64,000 nt of DNA from Strix aluco (Eukaryota; Chordata; Aves; Strigiformes; Strigidae): positions 50,969,330 through 51,033,329 of the forward strand of contig NC_133935.1 of NCBI RefSeq assembly GCF_031877795.1. The letters run 5' to 3'. Under the pieces are notes generated by a model that saw only the letters and a program-made list of their open reading frames with translations, was not told where the DNA came from and made no database searches. A program made the translations under genes and the position numbers. Positions within the stretch are counted from its first letter, which is position 1; every line of letters begins with the position of its first letter. Positions 15,001 through 30,000 of this stretch are shown one piece after another.

Positions 15001-18000
15001 CTCTCTTCCTACTTAAGTAGAAGCATCAAGTACAGGTAAAAACATAGTTGGAACAACTACTGTCATACAATTCAGGCAGATAGCTTTCTTTATATACCCA
15101 TCTCTAGCCTATACTCCCAGAAACCCACACAGATTATTAAAATTAGGTACAAATGTAAGCATGCAAGTAATCTCACACCAAAAAAGCAGGACAATTATTT
15201 GTGCTTAGATGTTTTGTGTGCTAAGCCTACAATTTAGTAAGTACTCAGGCATACTGATGAGTAAGTACAAGGCTTATTTATTACAAAAACCTGCTATAAA
15301 TACTCACAGGAGGAGAAAGTTCCAGCAGGTCTTGTATTCTATTCAGAACATCTTCAATAAAGGGATTCATTTGCTTACTGAAGTAAAACACAAGTACATA
15401 ACACTATTTAGAAGTGTGTGCATTTTTACAGGTTTCCTGGTATTTTAAGGTGTAAAGCTAGACACTAAACTACCTTCTCAATAGAGAACTCCCCTTTAAA
15501 TATCAAAGCACTGTTGTAGAAAAGTCTGGCTTATAGATACGGTGCTTGTGGTAGGCCAAATAGATACATGGCATAGTGGGAAATAAACATTTCTTTCCCT
15601 CATTTTTTAAAAAACATGCATAAATAGCCTCACCAACTTGAGTGAAACATGTTCATTAACAGTTGAAAAATAGGATCCTTCTGAAATCAGAACCATCTTG
15701 CAGCTTCTCCTGCCTCTACATTAAATACATGCCTGTGAAATAAGACCAACAGGACAGGACTATTTGAAGGGCTCTAATACACTGAGTTATCAGTATAAAT
15801 TCTGTAAATATTCAGAATTTGGTCAGGGACAGGAAAGAGTTACTCTCGGGAGTCTCCAGATCACTCACTCTCAGCTCTGCTCACTGAGGAAAAGCGGGAC
15901 AGACATTTACATTGTTGATCAAGTTTTAACATCTAATCAAAACAGGCTAAGCGTATGTGTATTCCAGTTAGTTCTGTGACAAATGTTTCCACTGCTACCT
16001 TAGTATTACACAATAGGACAACCCTCCTAGAGCACTGTTTTGCTACATTACTTCATTGCAGTCCATTTGAAGCCCAGCCTGTTTCAGAGACAGCTGTGAT
16101 GTACAGAAGGGCGAGGTATGGTAAATTCAGTGCATTTTGGATACATTTGTAACAGCTTTACTCACTTAAGAGACTTGACAAATCTGGAAAAGAGGTAAGC
16201 TGTTCGACTTCGTACTTTGGGACTTGTATGGCGAAGACCACGGTGATCTAAAAATGCCATCTGCAATCAAGAAAGTATCTCAGTCTTAGAATCCCTAAAC
16301 AAGGAGGAGAAAAGCTAAACATCCAACAGTTTAAGAAACACAGCTTCTTCAGTGATCTTCAGATAATAAGAAATTTCCTAAGTCTAAAGAACTTATCTAG
16401 TTGAAAATGTAAATGAGATGAAACTTACTAGAACAGTTGGAATGTGCTGAGGTTCAACAGCAAAGAATTTTTCATATCTAACCACTGTTTCAAAGAATTC
16501 CAGGGTCACTGATGTATGTTGATAGGCACTAACACCAGAAGTCACCAGCTACAAATAAAAGCATTAGCAAGTTAGTACTTTAGGTGTCTGTAACACCAAA
16601 CGACAATGTAAGTGGCTCATCTTAACTACCAGGATGTCATTTGAAGTGGAGTGTTCCAGTCTCCATTAGCATTTTTAAATTGCTCCCACAACAGACATGC
16701 TTACCGTTCTCATCATGTCTTGTAAAGCCGTAGCTTTTGTAACATCACCAGAGAAGTGAGCACCATGGGATACAGGAAGAGCCTCAGCCAACATATACAG
16801 CAGTCTTATTGCTACTTCTACTTCCATAAATCGCGTAGTCTGCCAATTCCTACAGAAAGAGTAAGGTCATGTTAGTCTGTAGTAGCTTATGGAATAATAA
16901 CAGTTCTACATGTTAGTGTTTTCTTTCAAGCCTTCTTCAGATGCACGGCATAAAAAGAGCAGATTTAAACTAAGAAAAACACTGTAAGGCCTAGGCAGTA
17001 TTTCAGGATGCTTCTGGAAGACTTTATCCACAGACACAGTGCCTCTTCATCAGAGGGCTACCAATTTTCTCTTTTACCAGTTTCAACTTGAAAGCTACAG
17101 ATTTCTCAAAACCACCTATTATGCATGTGGACAAGTCATTCAGCTTCACTCAAAAAGAGGGCTCGCTAAAGAGCAGGTACAAGGAAACTACCAACAATAC
17201 CGGATTCCTATTTGTATACACACAACTGCCATCCTAGCAGGCAACTAGTAATGTTTCTTTATTTACATTTATAGTTTTCAGGATTGGTTCTGCTCTTTTG
17301 GTTAAAAAAAAAAAATCACTTTTGTTTCTTTTCCCTACCCAACCTTGGTTTTATGATACCAGTAATATGTAAAATTATTTGCCATATCTCATAAGCATTT
17401 CCTTGAGGGAAAAAAAAAATTAGCTGCCATTTAAGGTAACAAGAAAGCAGCTTTTTCTTTCTAAGCAGCTGAGTAAAATATTCTACAGTGTCATATGTAT
17501 CATGAAGTTATAACGAGCTCATTCTATCAATTGGCTTTGCCTTGCCACATCACACTTATGTTCATTACAAACTCTGCCAGTTACAAGTCAAAGGCAAAAA
17601 AGCTAAGGGCATCATGTAAACAAGTTAAAAAACCCAACTTACTGAAGTGTAGTGTTAAAAACTCTGCGAACAGATGCCAACAGTAGCTCTGGTGAGACCT
17701 GAGCAAGTCTGTCCAGCAACAGTTTCAACTGTTTTCTGTACTCCACAAACATGGCTTCATCTTCACCCTGCAAAACATTCACACATCAGTGAAGTCTGTA
17801 TTTTCATTTTTAAATTCATCCACAACCATTTTAGACCATTACACCTAAAACAAAAACATGTACATACAAGAACAGTATACAATGCTCAGAAAATTCAGTA
17901 ACGCTCACCCTATGCTCTTGCAACATAACAGCAGGCTCCTTTTTTTGGCTGGTTGTAGTATGTTGAGATCCACTGCATTCAGTCCAGAAACATATTAAAA

Positions 18001-21000
18001 AGGCTTTCCAAATTGAAAACTAGCCAAAAAGTACAAGAAAGAATATGCTCTTGGCAAAGCCTTATTGACCCAGTTCTTGAAAATTGACTCACTCTTCAAA
18101 GATGTTCTTTCTCAGCATCTAGCTTAGTTTCAAAATTAAACTGACAGAAACATTTATGATGGACTGCATTCAGTTTAAGTTAACCTTTTTAAGACTATAG
18201 CTCTTCAAACAGCCTGCAGCAAAAGTAAATCTGTCCAACATATTCAATCATTATTGCTGGCTGACAGAGATTTGACCATCTGAAGTAGGTCAAGCAGCAT
18301 CTCAAAGAGTTTCATGACACAATATTTCTCAAATCTTTTTGCAAGACAAGTGATGTGCAGAAACGCGCAAACCCACACTGAAGAAGCCAGCCTAACAGCT
18401 ATGTTTAGCTAACAGCACAGCTGTATTTGCCTAGGAAGAGTTCAGCACAAATGCAGCCAGAAATATTCTCTTAACCGAACTGGCTTGGATATCCCTTTAC
18501 TACATTGTTTTGTCCTATGCAGACACGCCCAGAGGTTAAAAAAAGCTTTCCACATAGGAAAGAATTCAGCCTACAGACCTTTGCTTCCTACCTTCAAATC
18601 CTTAGTCTATGAAAAATATGAATTTTAAAAGCGTGAGCAAGTTTTACTATGTGCAATTTAAGTTGCATTTGTCTGTTTATTCATATAACACAATACCTCA
18701 TTTTCAAAATTATATTCTTCATCATATGTCAACTTCTTCATAACAGCCAACATGATTGCCTAAGATAAAAACATAACTGTAAGCACAGAAGCAGACAAGT
18801 GATAAGAAGCAACAGTTAAAATCCTACAGTAAAGGAAACATTAAAGCAAGTGTTAAATGTTTACTAATATTTTAAATTCCATTTGAGTTATTATTTTCAG
18901 AGGTTTAGCAGAAGTAACAGTCCAAATTAAAACAGATGGATTATATCCAAACAATACACAGATGACATTCCAGATACACAGCATAGATGACTTGGAGCTC
19001 TCAGTCTCTGACAATATTATCTGGCTTTGCTTCCTGCTTGTAATCTGTGCTATTTGGTTCACACTAAAAACAACTAAGATGACTGAATTAGGCAGAGGAA
19101 GCTAAACAGTTTGTCCAAGATGCTATTTTAAAGGGGCAGGTCAGCCTAGCCATAACATTAACTTCTTTAATAGCTCAACATCCTTGAAAGGTGTTTTGTT
19201 TTTTTGTTTTTTTTTTGGGACAAGTTAACCAGTTGAATTGGTTCAGCAAAGAATCCAAGAGCCAGGAGTAGCAAACAAGAGCAAGAAAAGCAAAACCTTC
19301 TCTTTTCATCAGCAGCAAGTTGTTAGAGCAGTTAAAGCACTGACGTGCAATTTGCCCTTAGCAGGGACTGTTGGTAAGTCCTAAAACAGCAATAAAGACT
19401 TGATCGCATCTCTGCTGAAGTCTCAAACTCTAAATGTATCACTTTGATCTTACTAAGCATTTACTAGTTCAGGTTTTTAGAACTCTGATTTAACATTTAA
19501 AATATATAGAGTACTCAATTCCATTTATGCTTTCCAGGATGGATAGAAATTGGACTGACACACACAGTTAGCTATAACAAGTGTTTAAAAATCTACTACA
19601 TTTTAATTCTCACTTCAGTTTAAGTTTGTTCTGGGGAACCTACAAAAACGTGTATTAAATCTAAAATATTCCAAATGGACAGAAAGCTATTCTGAGTAAT
19701 TAAAACTGAATCAGAGGCAGATCATTTTTATATCTATGACAACAATAAAGTATTAGAAGTCCAAAAGAATATGAAGTAGCAACAAGTAACTGGGCAGGAC
19801 ATATCTGTATACATATTACAAAGAACAGGTTGACTGAGTATTGAAGAAGACTCGGTACAACTGTAACAGGTATTTGATCAGCATTTACAGAACACCTCAT
19901 CCCTACACCTACTACCAGGTGAAAAAACAAACTTGTGTCTTTTTTCACATTGGTTAAATTCAGTAGGCAACAGCTTTTATTATAACTATAGGAAATGAAA
20001 ACACTGGTCATATCAGCAAGAACTTGAATAGCATTTTGTAATTCTCTTCTAGTACTTCAGGTTCTAAATGAGGATAGCCATAAATTTCACACAAATAATA
20101 AACCAGGAGACAAGGTAAATTAAAAAAAACCAAAACTTTTGATGAATCACAATTACGTACTTTTCATTTAAGTGCAAAACCTGAAGTTCTTTTAACATTA
20201 AAATGGACCAATGAAACTTAGGTTATTGAGGTGAAATTCTTCGTGAACTTGCAGAAACAGACACTTGTAATATTTTGAGGAAGAAAATGGTCAAATAGCA
20301 AGAATGCAATCAGGCCTTCTATGGACACCAAGTGTCAGCATCATCTGTGAGAAGTCTCTGCTTCTCTATAAGAAGTGATATTAAAGAATTAAAATAATTG
20401 CAAAACATTAATGTGATATGCTTGTAGCCAGAAATGCTTAGAAACACCTGTCATTTAGGAGTTTAAAATGCGATCCTGCTGATGAGGAAAAACTTTGGGA
20501 CTTCAAAGGCACAACAAACAAGGTCCTCTTTTTTCCCGTTCAAATAATGAACAAGTTTAAAGTGAGAATTTCTTCGGTGCAAAACTTTAAAGGAATGCTG
20601 CTAAGCACACCATTTAAAGCTTAAGACAGACAACAGTAAGATTTAGACTATTTCCAAATAATTTATTATTAGGAGTTGGATGAAAAAAGAACGATTGGTA
20701 TAAATGCTTTTCAGTTTAACACAAATCCTCAGGAAATGCACAGTAAAATTGAGGAATAATTCTAACATGAAGTTCTTCAGTATGAAAACAACTTTAACAA
20801 AAAAAACAGATTTGGGACAGTAACACATTCAGATTTCAAGTGCACTGCAGTAGCAATTTGGTTTGATCCAGTTATAAGAACAAAAGACACATAGTAACAA
20901 ATTAAAAGATTCAGTGATCTTATCAAACTTCTCTTATTGTGTTACCTCATCCAGTTTAAACAGACATTAGACAAAATGATATCAAGATAATCTAGACCAG

Positions 21001-24000
21001 TTATCCAAATTCAACTTTTCGTGTTAGAACAGGTACAGAATTCAGTTTTCTTTGTAAAGGAAAAGGAATCACAGCTGTCAGCTGTAGGAACTTACAAAGT
21101 ACCTGCACCGACCTAACCAGTTCAACATCTAAATTAGTACATCCACATTAGTACAGAAGGGTCATAGGGAAAACAAGTTTTAAGAGGACTGCACTGAAAA
21201 AAACAAACAAGTTCACTACCTCCAAAATTGGACATAAAGCTTACTTATTGAACTTAATGCTTTGTGTTAACAAACTTAAGCTTATGTATAAACTCAAGCA
21301 TATAAAGTTTAAACTTAAGCTTAATATATAGTTTAATGTAATGCTTAACATACAACTGCTCGTTAGAAGTACAACCATTACATTTGAATTGCAGCTTCTT
21401 TCATAAGTTCACCATATGATACTATCAAGGGTTGAATTTTATGACAACCCTTCCCATACTACTTCCAATCCTTCGGAATTAGGGCAGGTTTTAATAAAAA
21501 TACAAAGCTTCAGGAAAAAAAACGTCTTCTATCTTGATTTAAGAACATTCTATCAACAGTACAGACTATACAGGAGCTTACCAACATATGCTTAAGGGTT
21601 GCCTGGGAAGATCAGCTCTAAAATAGCTTTCATCTTCATACACAATTCAATATAGGCTTACTATTTAAAGAAACAGCTGTAGTTACTTAACAGAAGATGG
21701 AACATGCTGTCCTTAACTTTTAAGTCTTCCCTTTTAATTACTGTCACATACACATTACGGCATATAAATAAAACATGATTTGTTTCAGCAAAATGAAAGA
21801 TTCTGACCCAATGTGTTCTTGAAAAAAAGAATCTCTAGTAAAAAGAAAATACTTACCTCTACATTAGCTTTTTGTTGGTCTGAAAGTGCAGAAAGCTGCA
21901 AAATAAATGTCAAGTGTTATTTTTTGTGTAACTCCTTTATTACTATCTAATAGGAAAGGACAGGTTTGCTTTTAACAGCTATATGATCTACAAGCCGTCT
22001 TTCCACTTAACACAAGATTTAACCCAATTCCTTCAGATTTCTAAACAATACTATAGAAATAGCATGACCACAGCCATTAAAGATACTGAATACTAACTAG
22101 TCCAAAAAAACTATTTTGCAAGTCAGCTTTCACAAAGTATGAGATTCATATATTCCCACAAAAATCAAATGAAGTATGTCAAAAAGTGATGTAAAACTGA
22201 AGCCAGACATATTTACTTGTTTCAAGATGTGAAGGTAGTCATAACAAAAGCCAATGATATTAGATGAGATGTCGTCATCTTCGTGAATTAGCAGTTGCAA
22301 CATTAGGGCCACTTTTGCTTCAATAGCTTGCAGAGTGTCTTGAGCACTCTTCATATCACCATTTTTTATGAGTTTAGTCCAACTAGCTATTAATGCTTGC
22401 CCCATCCCATTGACCAGCTTAGAAAATCTGGCCAGAAAATCCACATCATCTTCCTGCAAGAGAAGACATTCGATTAATAATAGTAGCAGAACTCATGTTT
22501 AAATGGCATGAATTTACATGTCTAGTATGTAGAAGCAGTAAAACCAACATTTGTCTCCTAGATGGAAAGTACAATTGCCTGGTTCATTTTCCCTGGGGAA
22601 TGGAGAGAGAAAAATCAAAGCAATGTCAGATTTGGCTGTCCTCCATTATACAACAGTAGCTTGCTTCACCCCTTCAGATGAGTTTCTCTTTTTATTTTAC
22701 AGCAAGAAGCAGGTTCAAAATAAAAGCAGCAGCACACACCTACCATAAATTTTAGGCTGTATAAGAGAAAAGTCTTTTATGGGAAAACTTCAAAGAAATA
22801 ACAGCTGTAGCTCACTTCAGAAATACTGGTAACAAGTAACTTTCAGTACTGCCTGTAAGAGTGAGTTAATGTTAAATACTTATGGCTTGCTTTTGCAGAA
22901 ATACATGGATCAGAATTGAGAAATACCCCTAGACCAGTCACACCAAACAGATGCTTTGCTCCCTGCCATAACGCACAAAAGCAGAACAACAACAAGCCTT
23001 CCTCAGAAAGATTGAGGTAAGATTTTTAGAGGAACACCTCCTGAATTGATGAATGCACATATTCTGCATTTTAGTAAGAATACAAATTTGACAAAGGCTT
23101 CAAAATGAAGAGGTAACTGCCTTGCAATCTAAGGACCACAGCTTTGTAAGGACTGGTTCCTCTTCTTCCATGGCAGGTAACAAACAGCTGTTCCTTAAAC
23201 ACTGCAACTGCCTGGGAATGTGTGGTTAGCAGGTATATTTTTCCAGCTTATAAGAATTTCATGCCTCATGTCTGATTGTGCAGACATGCAGAACAGCATA
23301 TGTGCCCTTAAGAAAGCTCTTTCCCCTACTTCATTACTGTGTTTATGCACAGCTGATCTAATGTCTCACCCTAAAAACCTCTACCTTGGCTACAATACCT
23401 ATTACAGAATCATTCAGAAAAAAAGATTCAAGGCAATGAAACACAGAATCAGCACTAACAGTAAGCACAACATGCTTTAGAGAGGAACAGAGGAGCTATG
23501 TAATACCTTGCTTCTAAAATGAAAAACTCATGCTGAGGACAAACGAAATGCAGTGTGTTTTAAATAATATTAATAAGCTGTTAATTTAAGTATGAGAAAA
23601 CTACAAGAAGCGTTTAGCTTTGATGCAGAAGTACAACTATTTCTCCCTAATCTGTGGGTTTAGTTTTACAGTTTTCTGTTCATCTGCTTATGTAAGAACT
23701 GTTGGAAACCCACGACTCACTCCTATTGTAAAAATCAATATACAAACCTGATCAATACTGAAGAGGCCAGCAGACTGCAATACTTGACATAAAGATTCAA
23801 CCAATTTTGTTTTATCAATTGGGTCCATTCCCTTATTTACAATTTCAAACAAACAATCACAGGCTTCTTCCCGGAGAACTTCCACAGACATGTGACCTAG
23901 CAGCATATTTATAAACCTTCAGAGAAAAAAAAAAGTAGTATCACATAGAAAAGCTTTATATTATTTGTGTGCATATTTGCAATGGTTTTGTTTAATAAAA

Positions 24001-27000
24001 CAGTTTACAGTTTTGAAGTCTATTGTACTGACTAAACTCAGCATTTTATACATTTTAAGGAGAACCCAGCAAACTGCGTGGTGTCTATTTTGGCCATTAT
24101 ATCAGCTTGGCTTGCAAAGTCAGTAACTCTACTAAAACCCCAAAACTTCAAAGATTTATGTATAATGAAAGTCCTTTTTCAAAGACGAGTTTTAATTCTG
24201 TTTCATAGAAATACAGTCAGCATACTAACAAGATTATTTTTGCCAACATATCCCATCAAAAACCCCTTACCTTTCATTGGCTATCAGGCTCAAATCTATC
24301 CAGGACACATAAGCTCCAACTACTTCAAGGCACTGGCATGTCAACTCTGAGTTATTATATTGATAGTTTTGTAAGATTTGGTACCATGATTCCACCAAAC
24401 TTGGAATGCACTGTTCCCTCATAGTATCTTTTAATAAGGTGTTCCTACGAGCCTCCTATCATTACAGAAAAAGGATAAATCAGTCTTGTCATAGATTAGC
24501 ATCTCGTCAAATTAGTAGCATTTTTGTATCCACTACCAGACACTTGTCCTAGCAAGATAACTTAAATCAGAAACCCAAAGAGAGCATTTTTTTTTCTTTC
24601 AAGAAATAAAACCAAAATACTCTAGTTTTCACTCTTTTCTACCACAATGCCCAAACGCTGAAGAAAGGCAGACAAAGGGGAAAAGTTCTCTAGATCATTA
24701 AATGGATTTCTGATGTTAGGACTCCTTCAAACAGGCATTAGAAGAAATCAACATTTTAAAATGAGTCAGTCTAACATTAAAATGGCTAATTCAGTCCATT
24801 AGTTTTTGTTTGCTAGCTCTTCAGGCAAAAAAATACATTAACTGAAAAGCATGAAATAATAAAAAGCATTAAACAACATATGGCTTTTGGATCTAAATGA
24901 CCTAATGTCTCTGAAACAGAGCTGCCATAGGAAAACACAACATCTCTGCAAGTCTTCTGCTGTAATTAAAGAGAACTTTTTGGAAATGTAAAACAAATGT
25001 TAATGCAGAATAGTAACTTGCCTCTGATGTATGAACAACATCCCGGTCTACCAGCTCAGCATCAACAGCCATCAGGATTCTGAGGTACATATCCACACCT
25101 CGTGGATTAAGGTCAACTACTGATAGAATATCAAAAAAAAACTTGGGCCACTTTGTGAGATATTCAGTAACAAAAAGCAATGCAAAGACTTGTGCTGCTT
25201 TGTTGCGAATAAAAGTCTTCTCAGGCTGGGGATTCAGCATCTGGTAGAAACAAGATATTTTATTTGTATATTCTTACTAAATTAGAAAAGAATTGTATAT
25301 GTTTGTTGATCTCTGTATAGTGATTAATGTACTACCTCTCTTCCTGGCTGAGATCAATAAAAAGCCTTGCCTTCCCAAGGATTTTGAAGAAAATTTAGCT
25401 AAATTGTAATGAAACGGGGAGAACGCTCTCTCTGGGTCATACAGTCCTAAGCCTTTCATTCAGTACTAAGATATTAAGTGCACTATTCAAAGACTAAAAG
25501 CTAATTTGTCAGGTTTGGTGAAAGGACTAAACAAGAACTTCCAGGAAACAAGTTACAGTCCTCTTGTAGCTAGCTTGTGCCTACATTAGATGTTAGCTTA
25601 AGAATAGTAAAGAAAGTTTCTAAATCTAAGCTCATCGGGGGAAAAAAAAAATTTAAAATCTGTCACTACTAATCTCCCTCTCTCCCTTTCCTCCCCCTTT
25701 TCTGTAAGCTCCATCTAAATGGAACAGCTCGCCACAGAGAGAAATTAAAAGCAATTTAATCCATTTCACAATGATCTGTTGTTTTTCAAGTTGTATTATT
25801 TTCCATTTCCTACTGTTAAGTTTTCTACAAACAAAGCAACTAAGTTAGTTTCCAGTGCAGAAGTGGAATAACAAACAGATAATGACAGGTATAGGCAAAG
25901 ACTTGTATCAGCCCTCCTGATGGTTCTGCTGCTGATTGCAAGCTACGTGGGTCCAACTACATGTTCAGCTACAGAAACTAATTCCACAAGAAAGAGTAGC
26001 CACTACTCTGCTATAGTATTGAGAGGAGTAATGCTGTTCATTCATAAACACCTGTTAGTATTCTAAGTAGACAGGAGTTAGGGTTTTAAAAGGGTCTTAA
26101 AACCAGAATTACTGCTCCTCCTCCAGACACTCAGGAACATCAGGAACCTGGATGTTCTCTCTCGAAAGGAAAACTTTTAATACTCCTCATTTCACACACA
26201 ACTGATTAAACCACAGTCATTATCTGATGTAAGAGTTTTATATTTAGTAGTAAGTTCAAGCACAGCCTTCTTTACAACATTTGATTTAAAGCATTTCTAA
26301 TAGAGATTAGCATGTTAAAAGCTTTTAACCATCACATATCGTATCTCTTCAGGAAGCCATCTTTAAACTCAAATGACAGATTAAACATCTAGCCTGTACT
26401 GCTATGTAAAACTGCTGTGAAGGGACATACATACCTGTGCTTGCAGCCATGTTATGAGTGTTTCCCTAATTAGCTGCTGCTGAACTTCAGTAAGTTCAGA
26501 GTATCTGAAACAAAGCACAGTGAGATCAAAACACAACTGCTTCATGGCAAGTGTGATATTCAGTCAGGCAAAAATTAATATTGCACATAATACTACACAA
26601 TGTACACGAAACATTCCTAGAAAAGGGATTTACACAGCTATTTGCATACCAGAATTCTGAATCAAAGACATAAAAATAAGGAAAAACATTTTGCTCATAT
26701 TAATGGATTACATTTTGAGGCACTACTGCCTCCTATACTGGAGTAGGAGCTTGACATTGTGTAGGAAGGCTGCTCGTATCAAGGACAGGACTTACAACCC
26801 TGATAAAAATAACATATTTGACCATAAGCCACAGAGAGAAGGAAGAGACACTTGTATATGCTCAAACTTGTTGACTACACGTTGACACAAGGAAGTCCTT
26901 TACTAATCTGACCTACAGTACCTTTATTATCAGACATATGTCAAAATAAAAAAGCAAACAGGTAATTCTGCTTTACATCATACACACAGTCTTGGCAAAA

Positions 27001-30000
27001 GATGACATTATACCCAGCCCACCTCAAAAACTACCCACATAAAATGTTCCTTCCCAGGACTAGCTAAGGTGAGAACATTCTCCTTGCAATAGAGCTAGCT
27101 ATAGGTTTGGTACAGTCCTTAACAAGAGTGACTGCTGAATGGGTCTCCAGGGTTCCTGTCACAAGTAGCTATTCATTAAGAAAAAAGCAACCCCTCTGAA
27201 AATGCTCAAAGAAAATAAGAAGCAAGAAAACAAGAGAAAACATACTGCAGGAAGCAGGTGACAGGAGTGAAACAAGTAGAGGAAGATGGACAATGAAGTA
27301 AAATCAGGTAAATAAAATCACAAAACGATAAGTCTTTCATTTTTGCTCTGATATGTAACAAAATCAGTCACAAAATACATCCTATTTCTATCTAAAGCCT
27401 GACCCACATGTTCAGTGTACTGCAACCAGTCATGATGATATTCCAAGAGGCAGACACCTCTGCCATGATGTTCAAGTCTAGACCAAAGAAGCCTGAAGTG
27501 TGAAAAAAATATAGTTACAGGCAATGAAACTTAATGTTATTTCAAAGTATTTTTCCCTAAAATTATGATTCTATGAAAGCACCACTCAATGAAAAGACTA
27601 CTTTCTCTTAACATCTCTGCCATGGTTATCGAATGAATAGGGCTTTGTCTGAAGTCCAGAACTCTGTACTGAGCAAGGCTGCTGCTTGCAGGACATTTTT
27701 CTGGAAGAATCAGGGAGAACACAGAGTATGGCTTGACTCTACAGAAAGGAATGGCTACGTAAGTTTCAAGAAACCCTTGGTAACTGGGTCTGTGTTGGGC
27801 CACAGACAGGTATCAGACTAGTTACATAGAGCATGCTGCTCAAAACCCAACCACTCCTCTCCCAGGAAAAGGCCAAGAAATACAAGAAAGTCCTCTGGAC
27901 CAGATTAAAGTCACCTCAATCACCACACTGAGATGACAGTTACTATTTTAATTTCTTAGCAAGCGGAATAAAAAGGGAAAATTAAATGGACCTATACGGC
28001 TGGTGTCAAGAAAGATTACTCACTTGAACTTAATTTGATGTTCCAGAACTTGAAAGCAAAAGAACTTGATGTGATCATCACTAGAACAGAAAATAAAGTT
28101 CTGTTACTGGTGGCAATATAGCACACTTCTCCTGGAAGAAAGAATTCCTCTAATATTGCAAACAGGTCTTCCCTTTGGCAAATGAAGAATTACTGTACAC
28201 CAGAGAACAATGGTAGTGATATTACTTCAAAGCAAAAATGACAAATACTTGAGCAGTTAATTTGGTAAAAATGAGCAATTATTAAACTAATATTTATGTT
28301 TTGACATTGTAATCTTTTTTTCTACAGCCACCAATTTTTTATGCTTTGATTTCAGTACTGAATATACAAAACTACAATACTTATCATATCCTGCCTTTAT
28401 AAAAATATGTCAGACTTCAGTAATACGTTTGGGGTCTATTAGTACAGTAAGTGCAAGTTATACATTGTGTCTTAAAGAGTAAAGCTAAAGACAAATTGAG
28501 GTATAGGGACATTCCACATACTATATTATCTACACAAGTTTTTTATCTTATTACATAAAACGTACAACAATGTATTTTGGTAAAGATTATAAAATGCTGT
28601 TTTTCAAATCTTTGTTAATTACTGCATACTCTGTTGGAGTCAGAAGTTCTGATAAATCAATTACAAAAAAGCATTCACTATAACTCACTTGTTATTCAGG
28701 AGATACACATCCCTTGGTTTCCTTCCAACCTGAATTATTCTGTGATACAGCAACAACGAATTATTTGAAACCTAAATACAAAACTTTGTGCAGAACGGTG
28801 GTGACTACACACTCTTTGCATCTTGAAGAATGGGGTGGCCTACTCCATAGAATAGGAGCAAGGAACTACTTCTGAGATTACTGCATATAAAGCCTCTAGT
28901 CTCACAATGGGAAATTTTCAGCACTCCTCCCCAAAAGATAGCACTTGAACTCATTCTTTTTCCCTGGATTTCATAAAGCAGCAGTCTTTAGGCTACTAAA
29001 TTAATAGAGTTTTATTTATACATCACTTTTTCTTGAAAGGTATACAGAAGCCACAGATCAACTAAGATACTAAAAAATAGCATGAAGACCATATTAACTT
29101 TCAGCAATTTACAGTTTGCTTATTATGCTGTAGAGCTAAAACCAGAATCAAACATATTACTAATGAAAAAAGCAATGATTTTTATATACATTACCTGTAT
29201 ATACTCTGAGCTAATGCTTCTGCACAGACTTGCCAAGCATCCTGAGATATCTTCAGCTGTTCAAAGTAGGCTAGTGCCTGCAAACATCCAAGTAAGTCTC
29301 ATTTAAAAAAAGAACAAACCACACCTCATTCACACTTAAGACTCACATTTAAACAGCTCTCCTTCAAAAAAAAAACAAACAGTATTTGGATACATCCAAG
29401 TATTTATATGGCTCCCTAATTACCGTAACACAAGAATGTTTCCTCAAACGCTAGTATCATAGGTACTAATTTCCACTTTACATTCAATACAAGGATTTTT
29501 GTTATTTGAATATAAAAGTCATAGAATCAGAAATGTTGAAGTCAGAAGTGATCTCTGGAGACAGGGTCGACTAGAGGAAGTTGCTCAGGGCCTTTCCATC
29601 TAGGTGGACGTTCACATCCAAGTTAAAATTCTTTCCACAAATTCTAAAGAGAAACTAGATTTTTCACTGAAAACAACTCACTATTTTTGTTGTACCACTT
29701 TGGCTGTATTTGACACCAAGCTTGAGAAACATTCAAACACTGATCACTCAACTGTCAGTTTATGAATCTATTACAGAGCCTGGAGAAAATTTCTACCAAA
29801 TTTTAGATACCAATTTGCTTATCAGAATTTCTAAATAGCTTTTGACAACAGTTAACTTGATCTAATTGCTTTAAGATTTAGTGTGGTCTGTTATAAAAAA
29901 AACAGTACAGTGACTTCTGAAATAGAGATTAGATTAACAACATTTTCTCAATTCTGTGAATGCATGTATTTCAAGGGTTGGGGTTTTTTTCTGCATTAGT

